Shown here piece after piece: positions 1-9,818 of a DNA stretch of 59,707 nucleotides; position 1 is the first letter of the stretch; each line of letters begins with the position of its first letter. The position numbers and the translations under genes are program-made. The notes beneath the pieces were generated by a model, which did no database searches, had not been told where the DNA came from, and saw only the letters and a list, made by a program, of their open reading frames with translations. The stretch lies in NCBI GenBank assembly GCA_016710095.1, contig JADJLL010000050.1:1-59707 (forward strand), written 5' to 3'. This DNA is from Candidatus Eiseniibacteriota bacterium. Lineage in GTDB: Bacteria > Eisenbacteria > RBG-16-71-46.

Positions 1-1
1 T

Positions 2-1231
2 GCGGTGGCCGCGACGATCGTTTCGCGCGGGCGGCCGGCCGAGGGCGCGCCGGCGCAGCGGCCCGCGATGCTGTGGGCGGCGCTCGCGGCGTGCGTGGCC
101 GTGTCGTTCGTGAACCCGTTCGGCTGGGCGCTGCTCGCGCAGCCGTTCGACTACTTCCTCGTGTGGCGGCACGAGCCCATCTACCAGACGATCGGCGAGC
201 TGCAGCCCGTCGACTGGTCGGTGTACGCGAAGGTGTTCCTGCCGCTGTGGCTCGCGCTGCTCGGCGGGCTCGCCGTGTGGCGCTGGCGCAGTCGTGGCAT
301 GGACTGGGTGCAGCTCGCGCTGATCGCCGTGTTCGTGCCGCAGGCGCTCGGCACGCAGCGCTTCCTCGGCTACCTCGCGGTGATGGTCGCGCCGGTGTTC
401 GCGCGCGACTTCGACGCCGCGATGGGCGCGTTCACGGGCGGCGTGCTGCGTTCGCCGTGGCTGCGGGCGCTGTGCGTGGCCGCCGTGATGCTCGCGCTGC
501 CGCTGCCGAGCCTGCGCGATCCCGCGCTCGCGCCCGGCTACGGCTTTCGCTGGGAGTTCTTCCCGGTGCGCGCGTGCGACTGGATCGAGCGGCACGACGT
601 GCGCGGGCGCGGGTTCAACGCGTTCGATCAGGGCGGCTACCTGCTGTGGCGGTTCTGGCCGCAGCGCGACCGGCTGCCGTTCATGGACATTCACCAGAGC
701 GGCACCAAGCAGGACCGCTACACGGTCGCGTTCGTGCCGCAGGATTCAGTGGCGTGGGGCACGCTCGATCGCGAGCGGCGCTTCGACTACGTGCTGTGGC
801 CGCACCCGAAGAACATGCAGGCCGGGCTGGCCGATTTTCTCGACGCCGACACGACGACGTGGGCGCTCGTCCAGCTGGACGACGCGGGGGCGCTGTGGCT
901 GCGGCGCGACGGCGCGATGGGCGCGCTCGCGAACCGCGAGCGCTATCGCTGGCTGCCCGCGGGCACGCAGCGGCTGAACGCGGTCGGCGATGCGGCGTTT
1001 GCGGACACGCTCGTGCGGGCCGAGGTGCGCGCGGAACTCGATCGCGCGCTGGCGGCGTCGCCGTACACGGGCCACCTGCACGCGATGGCCGCCAACCTCG
1101 AGCTGGGCGCGGGGCGCTGGGCCGAGGCGCTCGTGCACGTGCAGGCGGCGCGCAAGGCGGTGCCGTGGATGGAAGGGCTCGACGAGCGGGAGCGCATCGC
1201 CCGCGATTCACTGCGCGCCGGGGCGCGCTGA
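2..1231 (+). CDS. Integral membrane protein, C-terminal part (5' end outside window)
   Basis: The frame is open to the left edge, so this is the C-terminal part of a longer protein; the GTG at 5 is probably internal. About 400 residues are visible. The first 165 hold several hydrophobic segments (around residues 20-40, 75-90, 100-130 and 150-165). A soluble domain follows, with the motif FNAFDQGGYLLWRFWP and then FMDIHQ. This resembles the 'GGYLiWR...fiDgR' signature of large bacterial GT-C-like membrane proteins; that is family knowledge recalled, not searched. The last 60 residues look like a TPR-type helical pair (LHAMAANLELGAGRWAEALVHV). The protein probably acts in the inner membrane. 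The substrate is unknown. Confidence 0.75.
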   Translation, partial: AVAATIVSRGRPAEGAPAQRPAMLWAALAACVAVSFVNPFGWALLAQPFDYFLVWRHEPIYQTIGELQPVDWSVYAKVFLPLWLALLGGLAVWRWRSRGMDWVQLALIAVFVPQALGTQRFLGYLAVMVAPVFARDFDAAMGAFTGGVLRSPWLRALCVAAVMLALPLPSLRDPALAPGYGFRWEFFPVRACDWIERHDVRGRGFNAFDQGGYLLWRFWPQRDRLPFMDIHQSGTKQDRYTVAFVPQDSVAWGTLDRERRFDYVLWPHPKNMQAGLADFLDADTTTWALVQLDDAGALWLRRDGAMGALANRERYRWLPAGTQRLNAVGDAAFADTLVRAEVRAELDRALAASPYTGHLHAMAANLELGAGRWAEALVHVQAARKAVPWMEGLDERERIARDSLRAGAR

Positions 1232-1264
1232 AGGCGCGGCGCAGTGGACGCAGGAGCGAAGCGA

Positions 1265-1294
1265 AAGGGCCGCGCGAGTGATCGCGCGGCCCTT
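1265..1294 (+). terminator. Hairpin downstream of the membrane protein gene
   Basis: A perfect 13-bp stem (1265-1277 with 1282-1294) encloses a GTGA loop, 34 bp after the stop codon. There is no T-tract, so it may be an RNA-stabilising hairpin or a weak terminator. Confidence 0.5.
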
Positions 1295-1383
1295 CGCATG
1301 AGTGTTGGAGGAATCGAAAACCGATTGGCGGAGCCCCACGCACCAGCCGAATCAGCCGCGACCCTCCAACCCGGGGGCGGGCG

Positions 1384-1731
1384 TTACTTGCCCGCCTGCT
1401 TCGCGACGATGAGCGGCGCCACCTTGTCGTAGGCCGCCTTCGTCAGGACGTTCTTGGACAGCAGCTGCGCTTTGTTGGCCCACGGACGGCCCGCGATGAT
1501 CTTGCCCGCGATGGCTTCGCCGATGGCCGGCAGCTTCATGAGCTGGTCCTTGGTCGCGCTGTTGATGTCCACCTTGTTGGCGTCGGCGGTCGCCGGCGCC
1601 GGGGTGGCGGGCGCCGCGGCGGGCTTGGCCGGCTTCGCGGCGGCCGCCGCGCGTGCGACGTCCGTGGCGGCGGGCGCGAGCGTGGCGAGCGTGAGCGTGA
1701 GGACGAGTGCGACGAGGTGGCGGAGCTTCAC
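1384..1731 (-). CDS. Secreted helix-hairpin-helix (ComEA-like) protein
   Basis: This 115-residue protein has a signal peptide (MKLRHLVALVLTLTLATLAPA) and an Ala/Pro/Lys-rich linker to about residue 50. A helix-hairpin-helix module follows: VDINSATKDQLMKLPAIGE, then AGKIIAGRPW. The family (ComEA / competence HhH) binds DNA non-specifically. Full ComEA carries an N-terminal anchor; this version looks periplasmic. The GTG start at 1731 overlaps the TGA of the upstream gene by 4 bp (GTGA), so the two are probably translated together. A DNA-uptake role is possible, but no other competence gene lies next to it. Confidence 0.85.
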   Translation of the reverse strand: MKLRHLVALVLTLTLATLAPAATDVARAAAAAKPAKPAAAPATPAPATADANKVDINSATKDQLMKLPAIGEAIAGKIIAGRPWANKAQLLSKNVLTKAAYDKVAPLIVAKQAGK

Positions 1732-2471
1732 GAGATCGATCCTCCGAAGGTGACGGCCAGCGCGCGGCCCGATCCCACCGGGCAGGCGAGAGCGGCGCCC
1801 AGGTGTTCGAGCTGGGGCATGGCGATGGCGTTGTGGAGTTCGTGGGAATCGCAGGGGACGGAACCGGTGAGGTGGAGTTCCGCCGGATGAAGCGGCGCGG
1901 CCGGGGAGGCCTGCGCGAAAGACGAGGAGACACGCACAGCGGGAGGGGCGCGCCCCGCCTGCGGCCGGTTCGGCCGGGTGGGCACTGATTCCTCGAGGAA
2001 CGAGATCTCGCGGCCGACGGTCATCCCCATGCGAATCAACGTGCCCATGCCGGGAGCGGCGGGCAGCGGACGCGTGGTCACGCGCGGGCGGTGCGGAGCA
2101 CCGTGGCGTGCGGCACGCGGCATGGGAGAGATGGCCGGCTTGGCTTTCTCTCGGCGTTCCTGCGAGGGCTCAGGCGCGGATGGCTGGCGCGTGGGCTCCG
2201 GAACATTGAGGCGAGCGCTCTCGGGGCGGCCGGTGCTGGCGAGCCGCGACGGAGGCGTCAGGCAGACGGGAGTTTCTTCGGGGATCGGATTCCCCGTGTG
2301 CGTCGGAGTCGCGGGACGCGGCGCCTGGAGTTCGGCGGCCGGCGTGTGCGGCTGCGTGCGCGAAACGTTTTCTTCCGGGGAGGCGGGAGCGCCCACGCGT
2401 TTCGCCAGCGCCGGAGTCGCACACATGGCGACGACGCTGATGATCACGGCGGCACGTCGGAACAAGAGCAC
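1728..2471 (-). CDS. Hypothetical proline-rich exported protein
   Basis: I do not recognise this protein. The GTG start at 2471 was chosen because GAGG lies 8 bp upstream and the N-terminus then reads as a signal peptide (MLLFRRAAVIISVVAMCATPALA). The frame stays open further upstream, but that part has no coding character. The roughly 225-residue mature part is rich in Pro, Ala, Arg and Ser with little predicted structure. It overlaps the ComEA-like gene by 4 bp, which supports a real two-gene unit. It may be a periplasmic spacer or envelope protein. The function is unknown. Confidence 0.6.
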   Translation of the reverse strand: MLLFRRAAVIISVVAMCATPALAKRVGAPASPEENVSRTQPHTPAAELQAPRPATPTHTGNPIPEETPVCLTPPSRLASTGRPESARLNVPEPTRQPSAPEPSQERREKAKPAISPMPRAARHGAPHRPRVTTRPLPAAPGMGTLIRMGMTVGREISFLEESVPTRPNRPQAGRAPPAVRVSSSFAQASPAAPLHPAELHLTGSVPCDSHELHNAIAMPQLEHLGAALACPVGSGRALAVTFGGSIS

Positions 2472-2617
2472 GAGAAGGTCCTCGCGAAGGTCCCCGGTAC
2501 GTTGGGCGCGAAAGCTGCGCGCCGGAAGCGTGGGCGGGACTATACAACGGGGTTTGTCCGGGTCGAGCGGGGAAACTTGCTTCAACACCCTCCCAACCAT
2601 CAAGCCCCGGTCAACTT

Positions 2618-2757
2618 GGTTGTGCTCGGAAGATTTGGGGTGGGGCCTCGGGCCCCGGCGGACGCCGGGATGCGGTCGGATCTTCCGCCAAACTGGCCGC
2701 GCGGTCAGGGCGTTCGGGGGCTCGGAAGGGCCTCTCACCAATCTTCCGAGCACAACC
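2618..2757. repeat. Perfect 18-bp inverted repeat, arms about 100 bp apart
   Basis: GGTTGTGCTCGGAAGATT at 2618-2635 is matched exactly by its reverse complement at 2740-2757. The right arm touches the stop codon of the importer permease (TAG at 2757-2759). The spacer is GC-rich and carries a partial third copy (GATCTTCCG near 2690). No gene fits between 2472 and 2756. It could be a long hairpin in the 3' region of the importer transcript, a pair of protein-binding sites, or the ends of a small non-coding mobile repeat. Confidence 0.8.
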
Positions 2758-3659
2758 TAGGACTCGGGATCGTAAGGGGTTCCGACGGCGCGGGGGGCGA
2801 CGGCGCGGCCGATGAACCCCGCCAGCGCCAGCATCGTGATCACATACGGCAACGCCTGCAGCAGCTCGCTCGGGAACGCCGACCCCTGCAGCTTGATCTG
2901 CAGCGCCTCCGCCGCGCCGAACAGCAGGCAGGCCGCCGCGGCGCCGACCGGGTTCCACTTGCCCACGATCATCGCCGCCAGCGCGATGTAGCCGCGGCCG
3001 CCGGTCATGCCGTCCGTGAACGAGTGCTGCTCGCTCGACAGGTACGCGCCCGCCAGGCCGGCCATCAGGCCGCACAGCAGCACGCCCGCGAACCGGTAGC
3101 GCGCGACGGAGATCCCGAGCGTCGCCGCGGCCTCGGGTCGCTCGCCGATCGAGCGCAGCCGCAGGCCGAACACCGTGCGGAACAGCAGGCCGTGCACGAG
3201 CACCACGAGCGCCAGCGTGATCAGAACGAGCGGCGAGCTGAGCAACTCGCCCACGCCCGGCAGGTCGGCGACGCCGGGAATGCGCCACTCGGGCAGGCCG
3301 GGCACGCGCGGCGAGTTGCTCGACGAATGGAACACGCGCACGAGCACGAACCGCGTCAGCCCCGCGGCGAGCAGGTTGATGCCGAGCCCGGTCGTGATCT
3401 GGTCCGCGCGGAACCGCACGGTGGCCTCGGCATGCAGCCACGCGGTCGCGAGTCCGGCGAGCAACGCACACAGCACGCCGATCCACGGATTCTGCGTCGC
3501 GTGCGCGCCCAGCGTGTACGCGAGGGCGCCGTTGAGCATCAGCCCTTCGAGCGCGATGCAGACGACGCCGCCTCGCTCCGACAGCGACGCGCCCATCGCG
3601 GCGAGCGCGTACGGGACCGAAATGCGAACTGCGGCGGCGGCAAAGAGGAGCACGTCCAT
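2757..3659 (-). CDS. ABC importer permease (nucleoside/simple sugar), second subunit
   Basis: This 300-residue permease belongs to the BPD_transp_2 family (NupQ/RbsC-like) with about eight hydrophobic helices. The hallmarks are GGVVCIALEGLMLNGA near the N-terminus, ADQITTGLGINLLAAG, and the late motif GRGYIALAAMIVGKWNP, which is typical of the partner permease of nucleoside importers paired with BMP lipoproteins. The ATG at 3657-3659 overlaps the TGA of the preceding permease by one base (TGATG). This is the last gene of the three-gene set. The substrate, nucleosides, is inferred from the family and from the BMP, thymidine kinase and adenosine deaminase genes nearby. Confidence 0.95.
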   Translation of the reverse strand: MDVLLFAAAAVRISVPYALAAMGASLSERGGVVCIALEGLMLNGALAYTLGAHATQNPWIGVLCALLAGLATAWLHAEATVRFRADQITTGLGINLLAAGLTRFVLVRVFHSSSNSPRVPGLPEWRIPGVADLPGVGELLSSPLVLITLALVVLVHGLLFRTVFGLRLRSIGERPEAAATLGISVARYRFAGVLLCGLMAGLAGAYLSSEQHSFTDGMTGGRGYIALAAMIVGKWNPVGAAAACLLFGAAEALQIKLQGSAFPSELLQALPYVITMLALAGFIGRAVAPRAVGTPYDPES

Positions 3660-4702
3660 CACGCCCACCTCCGGGCCGCGCGCTCGAGCAGCGGCCGCGT
3701 GCAGATCGCGAACAGGATCACGAGCGCCATGAGCACTTCGACCAGCTCGCGCGGCACGCGCTGGTTCACGACCAGGCCGCCGTACGCGAGCGCGCCGAAG
3801 AACAGCGACGCCACGATCACACCGCTCGGGTGGTTGCGGCCGAGCAGCGCCACGGCGATGCCGATGAAGCCGGCGCCGCCCGAGAAGCCCAGCTCGAAGT
3901 AGTGCTTGTAGCCGAGCACGAAGTTGCTGCCGCCGAGCCCGGCCAGCGCGCCGGACAACGCCATCGCGAGCATCTGCGCGTGGCCGATCGACACGCCGCC
4001 GTACTCCGCCGCGCTCGCGTTCTGGCCCACGGCGCGCAGTTCGTAGCCGAGCCGCGTGCGGAACAGCAGCAGCGCCACGACGAGCGCCAGCACGAGCCCG
4101 AGCAGCAGCGACACGTTGACCGGTGCGCCGCGAAGCGCGGGCACGAACGTGTCGAGACGCGGCAGCTGCGCGCCGAGCCCGACGTCGCGCGTGTGCACGG
4201 TCGCCGGCAGGAACACCGCGCGGCCCGCCCACGAGACGAGCGAGAACGCGATGAAGTTGAGCATGATCGTGTTGATCACCTCGTGCGCGCCGAAGCGCGC
4301 CTTGAGCGCGCCGGGGATCGCGCCCCATGCGGCGCCCGCGAGGCCGGCGGCGAGCACGGCCGCCACGCCGAGCAGCGGGCCCGGCAACGGCAGGTACGCG
4401 CCGGCGAGCGCGGCGGCGAATCCGCCGACGTACAGCTGGCCCTCGACGCCGACGTTGAACAGCCCGGCGCGGAACGCGAGCGCCACCGCGAGTCCGGTGA
4501 ACAGCAGCGGCGTGGCGCGGAACAGCGTCTGGCCGAGTCCGTAGCCGGTGCCGAACGCCTCGCGGAAGAGCAGCGCGTAGATCTCGAGCGGCTTCTCGCC
4601 GATCGCCGCGATGAACACCGCGCCCGCGGCGAGCGCGGCCGCCACTGCGATGAGCGGCGACAGCGCGACGAGCCACTGCCATTGCGCGCGACGGTCGCTC
4701 AA
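3659..4702 (-). CDS. ABC importer permease (nucleoside/simple sugar), first subunit
   Basis: This 347-residue membrane permease contains GLFNVGVEGQLYVGGFAAAL, AHEVINTIMLNFIAF and GGAGFIGIAVALLGRNHP, all hallmarks of the NupP-type BPD_transp_2 subunit. I chose the TTG start at 4702 because it overlaps the ATPase stop by 4 bp (TTGA) and gives MSDRRAQWQWLVALSP ahead of the first helix. It should form the heteromeric membrane channel with the 2757-3659 subunit, driven by the ATPase encoded upstream. Confidence 0.95.
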   Translation of the reverse strand: MSDRRAQWQWLVALSPLIAVAAALAAGAVFIAAIGEKPLEIYALLFREAFGTGYGLGQTLFRATPLLFTGLAVALAFRAGLFNVGVEGQLYVGGFAAALAGAYLPLPGPLLGVAAVLAAGLAGAAWGAIPGALKARFGAHEVINTIMLNFIAFSLVSWAGRAVFLPATVHTRDVGLGAQLPRLDTFVPALRGAPVNVSLLLGLVLALVVALLLFRTRLGYELRAVGQNASAAEYGGVSIGHAQMLAMALSGALAGLGGSNFVLGYKHYFELGFSGGAGFIGIAVALLGRNHPSGVIVASLFFGALAYGGLVVNQRVPRELVEVLMALVILFAICTRPLLERAARRWA

Positions 4703-6273
4703 GCGAGGCCTCCGCTCGCGTGCGGCGTGCCGTTGCGCGGCGGCAGCGGTGCATCCGTGTGCGAGGCGCGGCCCGTCATGTGCAGCCCGAGCGTGCGTTC
4801 GTCGGTCGCGGCGGGCGTCGTCTCGTGCACGATGCGGCCTTCGTAGAGCACGAGGATGCGATCGGAGAGCGCGAGGATCTCGGACAGCTCGCTCGAGACG
4901 AGCAGCACCGCGCGGCCCGCGTCGCGCTCGGCGAGCAGCCGGCGGTGAATGAAGTCGATCGCGCCCAGGTCCACGCCGCGCGTCGGATGCGCCGCGAGGA
5001 TCGCCTTCGCTCCCTGCGTGAGTTCGCGCGCGGCGATGAGCTTCTGCTGGTTGCCGCCGGACAGCCGGCCCGCGAACGCCCGCGGATCGGGCGGGCGCAC
5101 GTCGTACTCCTGAAGCCGCGCGCGCGAGGCGTCCTCGAGCGTGTGCCCGCCGAGCCACGGCCCCGTTCCGATGTCGGGCCGGCGCTGCAGGCCGAGCACG
5201 AGGTTCTCCGCGAGCGACATGTCGGGTACGAGCCCGCGGTGCAGGCGGTCGCTCGGGATGTGCGCGAGGCCCGCGGCGCGATGCTCGCGCGCGCTGTGCC
5301 CGCTCACCGCGACGCCCGCGATGCGCACGGCGCCGCGCGCCGGCGGGCAGAGGCCCGCAAGGCACTCGATCAGTTCGTGCTGGCCGTTGCCCTCGACGCC
5401 CGCGATGCCGACGATCTCGCCCGAGCGGACCGCGAAACTCACGTCGCGCACGGCGGGCAAGTGGCGCGCGTCGCGCACCTCGAGCCCCTGCACCTCGAGC
5501 AGTGGCGCGCCCGGCGCGCGATGCGACCGCTCGGTGAGCGGCGCGGGCACGTGCCCGACCATCAGCTCCGCCATGCGTTCGATGCTCGTGTCGGCGACCA
5601 TCGCGCTCCCGGCCACCTTGCCGCCGCGCAGCACCGTCACGCGCGAGGCGAGCGCCTTCACCTCGGCGAGCTTGTGGGTGATGAGCACGATCGATACGCC
5701 CTCGGCGACGAGCGCGCGCAGCACGGCGAACAGCTCGTCGACTTCCTGCGGCGTGAGCACGGCGGTCGGCTCGTCGAGGATCAGCACGCGCGCGCCGCGG
5801 TAGAGCGCCTTGAGGATCTCGACGCGCTGCTGCGCGCCGACCGAGAGCTGCGAGATGCGCGCCTTCGGGTCCACCGGAAGCCGATGGCGTTCGGCCAGCG
5901 CGGCGACTTCGCGCTCGGCGTCGCCCGGCGCCAGCAGGCCGAAGCGCGCCTGCGTCTCGCGGCCGAGCGTGACGTTCTCCGCCACCGTGAGGGTGTCCAC
6001 GAGCATGAAGTGCTGGTGAACCATGCCGAGCCCGTGGCGCATGGCGGCCTGAGGGTCGGCGAATCGGACGTTCCGGCCGTCCACGACGATCTCGCCCTCG
6101 TCGGGCTGCAGGAGCCCGAACAGCACCTTCATCAACGTGCTCTTGCCCGCGCCGTTCTCGCCGACCAGCGCGTGGATCTCGCCCGGGGGCAGCTCGAGCG
6201 TGACGCGATCGTTGGCGACCAGGGCGCCGAAACGGCGGGTGATGCCGCGCAGCGTGACGTGAGGGGTGGACAT
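4699..6273 (-). CDS. ABC importer ATPase, duplicated (nucleoside/simple sugar)
   Basis: This 524-residue protein has two ATPase halves, as in RbsA, MglA and NupO. Half one has Walker A GENGAGKST (about residue 38), signature LSVGAQQR and Walker B VLILDEPTAVLTPQE. Half two has a degenerate Walker A (GVEGNGQHE), signature LSGGNQQK and a degenerate Walker B (AILAAHPTRGVD), the usual asymmetry of this family. It energises the two downstream permeases. No binding protein lies inside the operon; the likely partner is the BMP lipoprotein at 12255-13286. Confidence 0.97.
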   Translation of the reverse strand: MSTPHVTLRGITRRFGALVANDRVTLELPPGEIHALVGENGAGKSTLMKVLFGLLQPDEGEIVVDGRNVRFADPQAAMRHGLGMVHQHFMLVDTLTVAENVTLGRETQARFGLLAPGDAEREVAALAERHRLPVDPKARISQLSVGAQQRVEILKALYRGARVLILDEPTAVLTPQEVDELFAVLRALVAEGVSIVLITHKLAEVKALASRVTVLRGGKVAGSAMVADTSIERMAELMVGHVPAPLTERSHRAPGAPLLEVQGLEVRDARHLPAVRDVSFAVRSGEIVGIAGVEGNGQHELIECLAGLCPPARGAVRIAGVAVSGHSAREHRAAGLAHIPSDRLHRGLVPDMSLAENLVLGLQRRPDIGTGPWLGGHTLEDASRARLQEYDVRPPDPRAFAGRLSGGNQQKLIAARELTQGAKAILAAHPTRGVDLGAIDFIHRRLLAERDAGRAVLLVSSELSEILALSDRILVLYEGRIVHETTPAATDERTLGLHMTGRASHTDAPLPPRNGTPHASGGLA

Positions 6274-6385
6274 GGACGGGCGAGAGTACGCGGCGCGGCC
6301 CGAGCCGGTCCAGAGCGACGAAAGGTCACCCGATCGAAGCGCTCGGCGGATTGGTGAGGGTCACGCCGTCGGCTACAGTCCGGAC

Positions 6386-8115
6386 ATGTCCCGCACGCCC
6401 AAGCCCTCGCGCCCCGTCGTATCGTCAAGGTCATCCGCTTCGCCCTTCCGCAACCCATGGTGGGTGGTCTGGCTTCTGCTCCTCCATGCGGCGCTCCTCG
6501 TCTGGGTTTCGAGCCGTCAGTCGGTCTGCTTCGACGAGAGCTTCCACCTTCCGGCCGGGGTGCGAATCCTCACGCGCGGGGATTTCGGGGCCTCGCACGC
6601 ACAGCCCCCGCTCACCAAGTCGTTGAACGCGGTGGCGGGCCTGATGGCCGGCGCACGGACGCCACCCGATTCGGTGTCGGGGCCGGGATTCGAGCGACAG
6701 GTCGGCTACTCGTTCATGCGCATCAACGCAGATCGCTTCCAGCGCGTGTATGCGGCCGGCCGCGTTCCGACGATGGTTCTGTCCCTCGCGCTCGCGCTGC
6801 TCATCTGGCGTGTGGCCTCCGTGTGGTTCGGGCCGCTGGCGGGCGTGATGTCGCTCGCCGCCTACGTGCTGTCACCCGAATCTCTGTCGCACGGCTCGGT
6901 CGTGGGCGACGATCTCGCCACGGCCTTGACCGTGTTCGGTTCGAGTATCGCCTTCTACGCGTTCGCCGTGGGAGGGGGACTCCGCCGTTGGCTGATCGTC
7001 GCCGCCTGGTTCTCGGCCGCGTTCCTCGTGAGGTTCAGCGCGGTCCAGCTCTTTCCCGCCGCGGCGTTGTTGCTGCTCGTGCTGCAATGGCGTGCGCCGG
7101 TGCGCCGGCCGCGCGAAGCCTGGCTCGGACTCGCGGCACTCGCAGTCGTCGTGCTCGTCGTCGTGAACGCCGGTTATCTCTTCCAGGGGACTCTCACGCC
7201 GCTCTCCGTGTACGAGTTCGGATCGAGTCGATTCCAGACGCTCCAGCGGCTCGCGCCCGGCCTGCGGCTTCCGCTCCCGGCGGACTACATTCGAGGGCTC
7301 GACTACATCTCGTTCCTCGCGCAGCCGGGCGTGAAGGAGAGCTACGTGCTCGGCCAGGTCACGCGCGATCACGTCGTGTGGTACTTCCTGCTGGCCCTGC
7401 TCGTGAAGTATCCCGTGGGACTGCTCGCGCTCGCGGGCATGCGCATCTGGGCCGGGATCCGCGCGAGCCTCGGCGAGGGCCGCGCCGCCGCCGTCGACGC
7501 GAGGCGGTGCTGTTGCTCTCGCCCATCGTGGCGCTCGCGTTCGCAACCACCACGAGTTTCAACTTCGGCGTGCGTTACGTGCTGCCGCTCCTGCCATTCC
7601 TATGCGCCGGAATCGGCGTGCTCTTCGTGACGCGCCAGTCACGCAAGGAAGGCACGCGCCCGATCGCATCGGTCGCCGCCGTGCTCGTCCTGCTGGCCGG
7701 CGTCGAGGGCGTGCGCGCGCTTCCGTACCCACTGTCGTTCTTCAACGTTTTCGCGGGAGGCCCCGGCCGCGGTGATCGCATCGTCAACGACGCGAACGTG
7801 GACTGGGGTCAGGGGCTCGTCGCATTGCGGGACGAACTGCAGAAGAGAGGTATCCGCAAAGTTCATCTCGCCTATCACGGCACCATCGATCCGCGGCTCT
7901 ACGGCATCGACTACGTGCCGTATGTCGGCGGGCAGCCCGGCCCCGAAAGCGACTACCTCGCGATCAGCAGCTACTACCTCGTGGGGTTGCCCGCGCGCAT
8001 GACGACCTATCTCGGGCAATCGGAGCGGAGCATCGTGCTGAACATGGGGCCGCTGCTTCAGGTCGAGCCTCTCGCCCGGCCCGCCGGCTGCATGTACCTC
8101 TTCAAGATTCGCTGA
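6386..8115 (+). CDS. GT39/ArnT-like membrane glycosyltransferase (1-nt frameshift near 7500)
   Basis: The start is ATG 6386 (MSRTPKPSRP...). The N-terminal helix ends in VWVSSRQSVCFDESFHLPAG, where the acidic FDEsfH motif after helix 1 is the metal/lipid-phosphate site of the PMT/ArnT (GT-C) family. About ten hydrophobic segments follow. The frame changes near 7500: GEGRAAAVDA reads on as EAVLLLSPIVALAF in another frame, consistent with one missing base. The C-terminal part (VDWGQGLVALRDELQKRG) matches the VNWGQD-type tail of such proteins. The full product is about 576 residues. It probably transfers a sugar from a lipid carrier in the inner membrane. It is divergent from the importer operon. 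Confidence 0.78.
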
Positions 8116-8139
8116 GCGCTCGGGCTCGTCTCGCGACGA

Positions 8140-9814
8140 CTACAGGGTCTCTTCGCAGATCCAGAGCATCTCTTCGCCGGTGGGACTCAGGACGCGGTGC
8201 ACCGGCTTCGAGAGGCCCCACTCGCCGGGGCGGACGACGAAGACGACGCGGTCCGGTTGGCGATCGGCCGAGAGCGCCTTCAGCTCGTCGATCGTCGCCT
8301 GGTCCACGATGAAGTGGTAGAGGCCGAAGCGAGCAACTTCCTCGAAAGCTCCCGGCACGATCCGCTTCTCGGCTCCAAGCCATTCCTTCGGCTCGATGCC
8401 GGCGCCCATCGCGACGATCACCCAGGGCTGATTCATTCCCGTGTGGGTGATGTAGAGCGGCACGCCCCGTTGCGCGTAGGACTTCAGCGTCGGGCCGGCT
8501 TCCAGCAACGCGTTCTGGTACTCGATCTGGATCTGGCGGTCGCGAGGACCCGACCGAAGAAGTCGCGAGCGAAGGTCGCTCCCTGTACGAGAGCCGCCGC
8601 CATCAACGCGATCGCCGCGAGTCGGACGACCACGACACGATCGCGCGCCGCGTTCAGCAGCAGCGCACTGCCCGCGCCGACCACCAGCGCGAGCGCGGGA
8701 AGTCCCGCCGCCGATCGGAGGGAGTTGACGCCGTCCGCGACGCTCACGAGATCCCCGACCGGATAGAGGACGAGCAGGAGCAGGCCCAGCCTCCATGCGG
8801 GACGTCGCCACGCCTCTCGAAGCATCGCGCCGGTGCCGAGCAGCAGCCCGGGCAGCATCCACCACGCGAGCGCACCGGCCTTCGCGGGGTTCAGGAAGAT
8901 CAAGTGGTCTCCGCGCACGAAGAGGAAGTCGGGCAGGAAATGCAGCGTCCAGCGCTCGAGTACCAGGCGTGCGATCGTCGTGATCGGCGCGCCGTCGGGC
9001 CAGACCTCGTCATCTGCCAGCGCCGCAGCGAGTCGGGGTCGGTGAAGCTCACCCATGCCATCGGCCCGAAGGTGACGAGGAATCCTGCTGCGAGCAACAG
9101 CGTGGCACGGAGTCCCCCGGGCGACGAGATCACTCTTCGCCAATGACTCGGGAAGAGCGCGACGAGCAGGAAGAGCGTCAGCGGCAGCTGCAGGCGGAGC
9201 GAGTGGAAGCCGTACGTGCCGATGCCGAACGTGAGGCCGGCCGCGAGCGCCCAGCCCGCGACGGGAGGCGCATCTTCGCCGCTGCGCCCGGGCAGGAGCC
9301 GCGCGGCAAGCAGCATCGAGAGCGGAAGCACCGCCTGCAGCGGGCCGAGGCTCGCGCCGGTCCCGAAGTGGCCGAGGAAAATGCTCCACGGTGCGATGGC
9401 GAGCGCCGCCGAGGCGAACGCCGCCGCACGCTCGCCATAGAGCGCTCGCGCGACGTGCCAGGTGCAGAGTACGGCGAAGACGCCCGACAGCGCGGCGGGC
9501 AGGCGAGTGGTGAAGACGGACAGCCCCCCGATCGCCTGGAAGGGAAGAAGAACGTAGAAGAACGACATCGTCGGGTAGTCGCCGATGTTGCGGCAGTGGA
9601 AGACCGGCCACGGTTCGCCGCTCAGCGCCCGTCCCTCGCGGAGCATGCACCACGCGTTCCACGCGCTCAGCGCTTCGTCCTGATTCACCCCGGGCGGAGC
9701 GCTCGCGAGCCCGACAAGGCGAAGCGCGCATGCGATGGTGAGGATCGCGAGCAGCCAAAGGCCCGCGCGACCCGGCAGTGCATCGTTCGAAGAAAGAAGT
9801 CGCCGGTCGTCCAT
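8140..9814 (-). CDS. GT39/ArnT-like membrane glycosyltransferase (frameshifts near 9010 and 8550)
   Basis: This convergent neighbour is of the same type. The start is ATG 9814 (MDDRRLLSSND). After helix 1 comes PPGVNQDEALSAWNAW, the N-x-DE acidic motif of GT-C enzymes. Next come PTMSFFYVLLPFQAIGGLS and many helices. The reading frame breaks at about 9010 (RRWQM continues as DEVWPDGAPITTIA) and at about 8550 (ARDFFGRVL continues as RDRQIQIEYQNALLEAG). The C-terminal soluble domain ends at 8140. The product is about 558 residues. Both breaks look like single-base errors, because conserved-looking sequence resumes at once. Confidence 0.76.
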
Positions 9815-9818
9815 CGCT

